This document shows positions 5,007 to 5,501 of a stretch of 5,501 nt of DNA, piece after piece. A program made the position numbers and the translations under genes. The notes under the pieces are model-generated. The model did not search any database. It had not been told where the DNA came from and worked only from the letters and a program-made list of their open reading frames with translations. Numbering within the stretch: the first letter of the stretch is position 1; every line of letters begins with the position of its first letter. The DNA lies in the NCBI GenBank assembly GCA_014874305.1, contig JACWAO010000084.1, positions 1 to 5,501 of the forward strand. The letters run 5' to 3'. Source of the DNA: Candidatus Colwelliibacteriota bacterium. Lineage in GTDB: Bacteria > Patescibacteriota > Minisyncoccia > UBA6257 > Colwellbacteraceae.

Positions 5007-5501
5007 GAAAGGTTTTCAGGCTAATCTAATTATTCTGTTGTTGATACTTTCCTTGGGAGTACTTGGGGCGTTTTTCGTTTATCCGCAAAATCTAGGAGCC
5101 AAAGTTCTTCCCTGGCGTCTTGGACTTGATGTTGCTGGCGGAACCACGCTGGTTTATAAAGTTGATCTCACGGGCGTCAGCCCCAGCGAGTACGGTTCGG
5201 TGATGACCGGACTGCAGAATGTCATAGAGCGGAGGATCAATCTTTACGGAGTTTCCGAGCCGAATGTCAGCGTCGCCAGCCAGAACAGACAGTACGAACT
5301 TTTAGTCGAACTTCCTGGCGTCAAGGATTTGAAACAGGCGGTTGACCAAATCGGAGCCACGCCGGTTCTCGATTTCCGTCTGGCCGAGGCCAACAGCGCG
5401 TCAAGCACAAGCGCGAGCTCCAGCGCCTACTCCTATATTCCGACCGGGATAACCGGAAGATATATGACTAGCGCCTCCCTGAACTTCGACCAGTTTAACA
5501 G
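5005..5501 (+). CDS. secD: SecD, protein-export membrane protein, 5' part (3' end outside window)
   Basis: SecD works with SecF beside the SecYEG channel and uses the proton gradient to help complete protein export. The visible 165 residues form the N-terminal part. They include a membrane segment (about 7-26), the SecD signature LGLDVAGGTTLVY (39-51), the first periplasmic domain with VIERRINLYGVSEPNV (73-88), LLVELPGV (99-106), and the ITGRYM segment (149-154) near the end. A Ser/Ala-rich stretch (131-143) sits just before YIPTGITGRY and looks like a flexible insert. A full SecD is far longer, so the membrane channel part and possibly a fused or adjacent secF lie beyond the window. The ATG at 5005 directly precedes the membrane segment. 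AGG (4999-5001) is only 3 bases from it, too close for a standard Shine-Dalgarno. No in-frame alternative start is nearby. The reading frame is open to the end. Confidence 0.95.
   Translation, partial: MKGFQANLIILLLILSLGVLGAFFVYPQNLGAKVLPWRLGLDVAGGTTLVYKVDLTGVSPSEYGSVMTGLQNVIERRINLYGVSEPNVSVASQNRQYELLVELPGVKDLKQAVDQIGATPVLDFRLAEANSASSTSASSSAYSYIPTGITGRYMTSASLNFDQFN

Overview
The window reads as a compact bacterial chaperone locus, with every gene on the + strand. In order it holds the 3' end of a small glutaredoxin-like gene, a promoter region, grpE, dnaK, a gene for an unrecognised multi-pass membrane protein, dnaJ, a tRNA-Lys gene (anticodon TTT) and the 5' part of secD, which runs off the end. 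Intergenic gaps are short, every visible stop codon is TAA and the standard code fits. No mobile element, CRISPR array or long non-coding stretch is present. The longest gap is 121 bases, between the glutaredoxin gene and grpE.

The organism is bacterial: a DnaK/DnaJ/GrpE set, SecD and a bacterial-type tRNA. Weak Shine-Dalgarno signals, a tRNA without an encoded CCA, a protein of unknown function inside a core operon and the sequence flavour of GrpE, DnaJ and SecD suggest a streamlined lineage, possibly Candidate Phyla Radiation (Patescibacteria, Parcubacteria-like). That placement is inference and needs a tree of DnaK or SecD.

The glutaredoxin-like protein keeps its CPYC site, but its first strand lies before the window. 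A perfect TATAAT box sits 12 bases before the grpE ATG, so the chaperone transcript would have a very short leader. GrpE (nucleotide exchange), DnaK (ATP-driven substrate clamp) and DnaJ (J-domain co-chaperone with four zinc-binding repeats) are complete and form one refolding machine. The 324-residue membrane protein between dnaK and dnaJ is the main unexplained element. It has about six membrane segments and a roughly 95-residue central polar domain. It is also the only gene here with a standard ribosome binding site, and that site lies inside a perfect small hairpin.

Downstream, the tRNA-Lys gene is followed within 25 bases by secD, part of the SecDF motor that assists protein export. A 10-base direct repeat links the tRNA 3' end to the secD start codon, and the sequence just upstream of the tRNA can pair with either repeat copy. 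No convincing terminator was seen between dnaJ and secD, so read-through from the chaperone operon into the tRNA and secD is possible.
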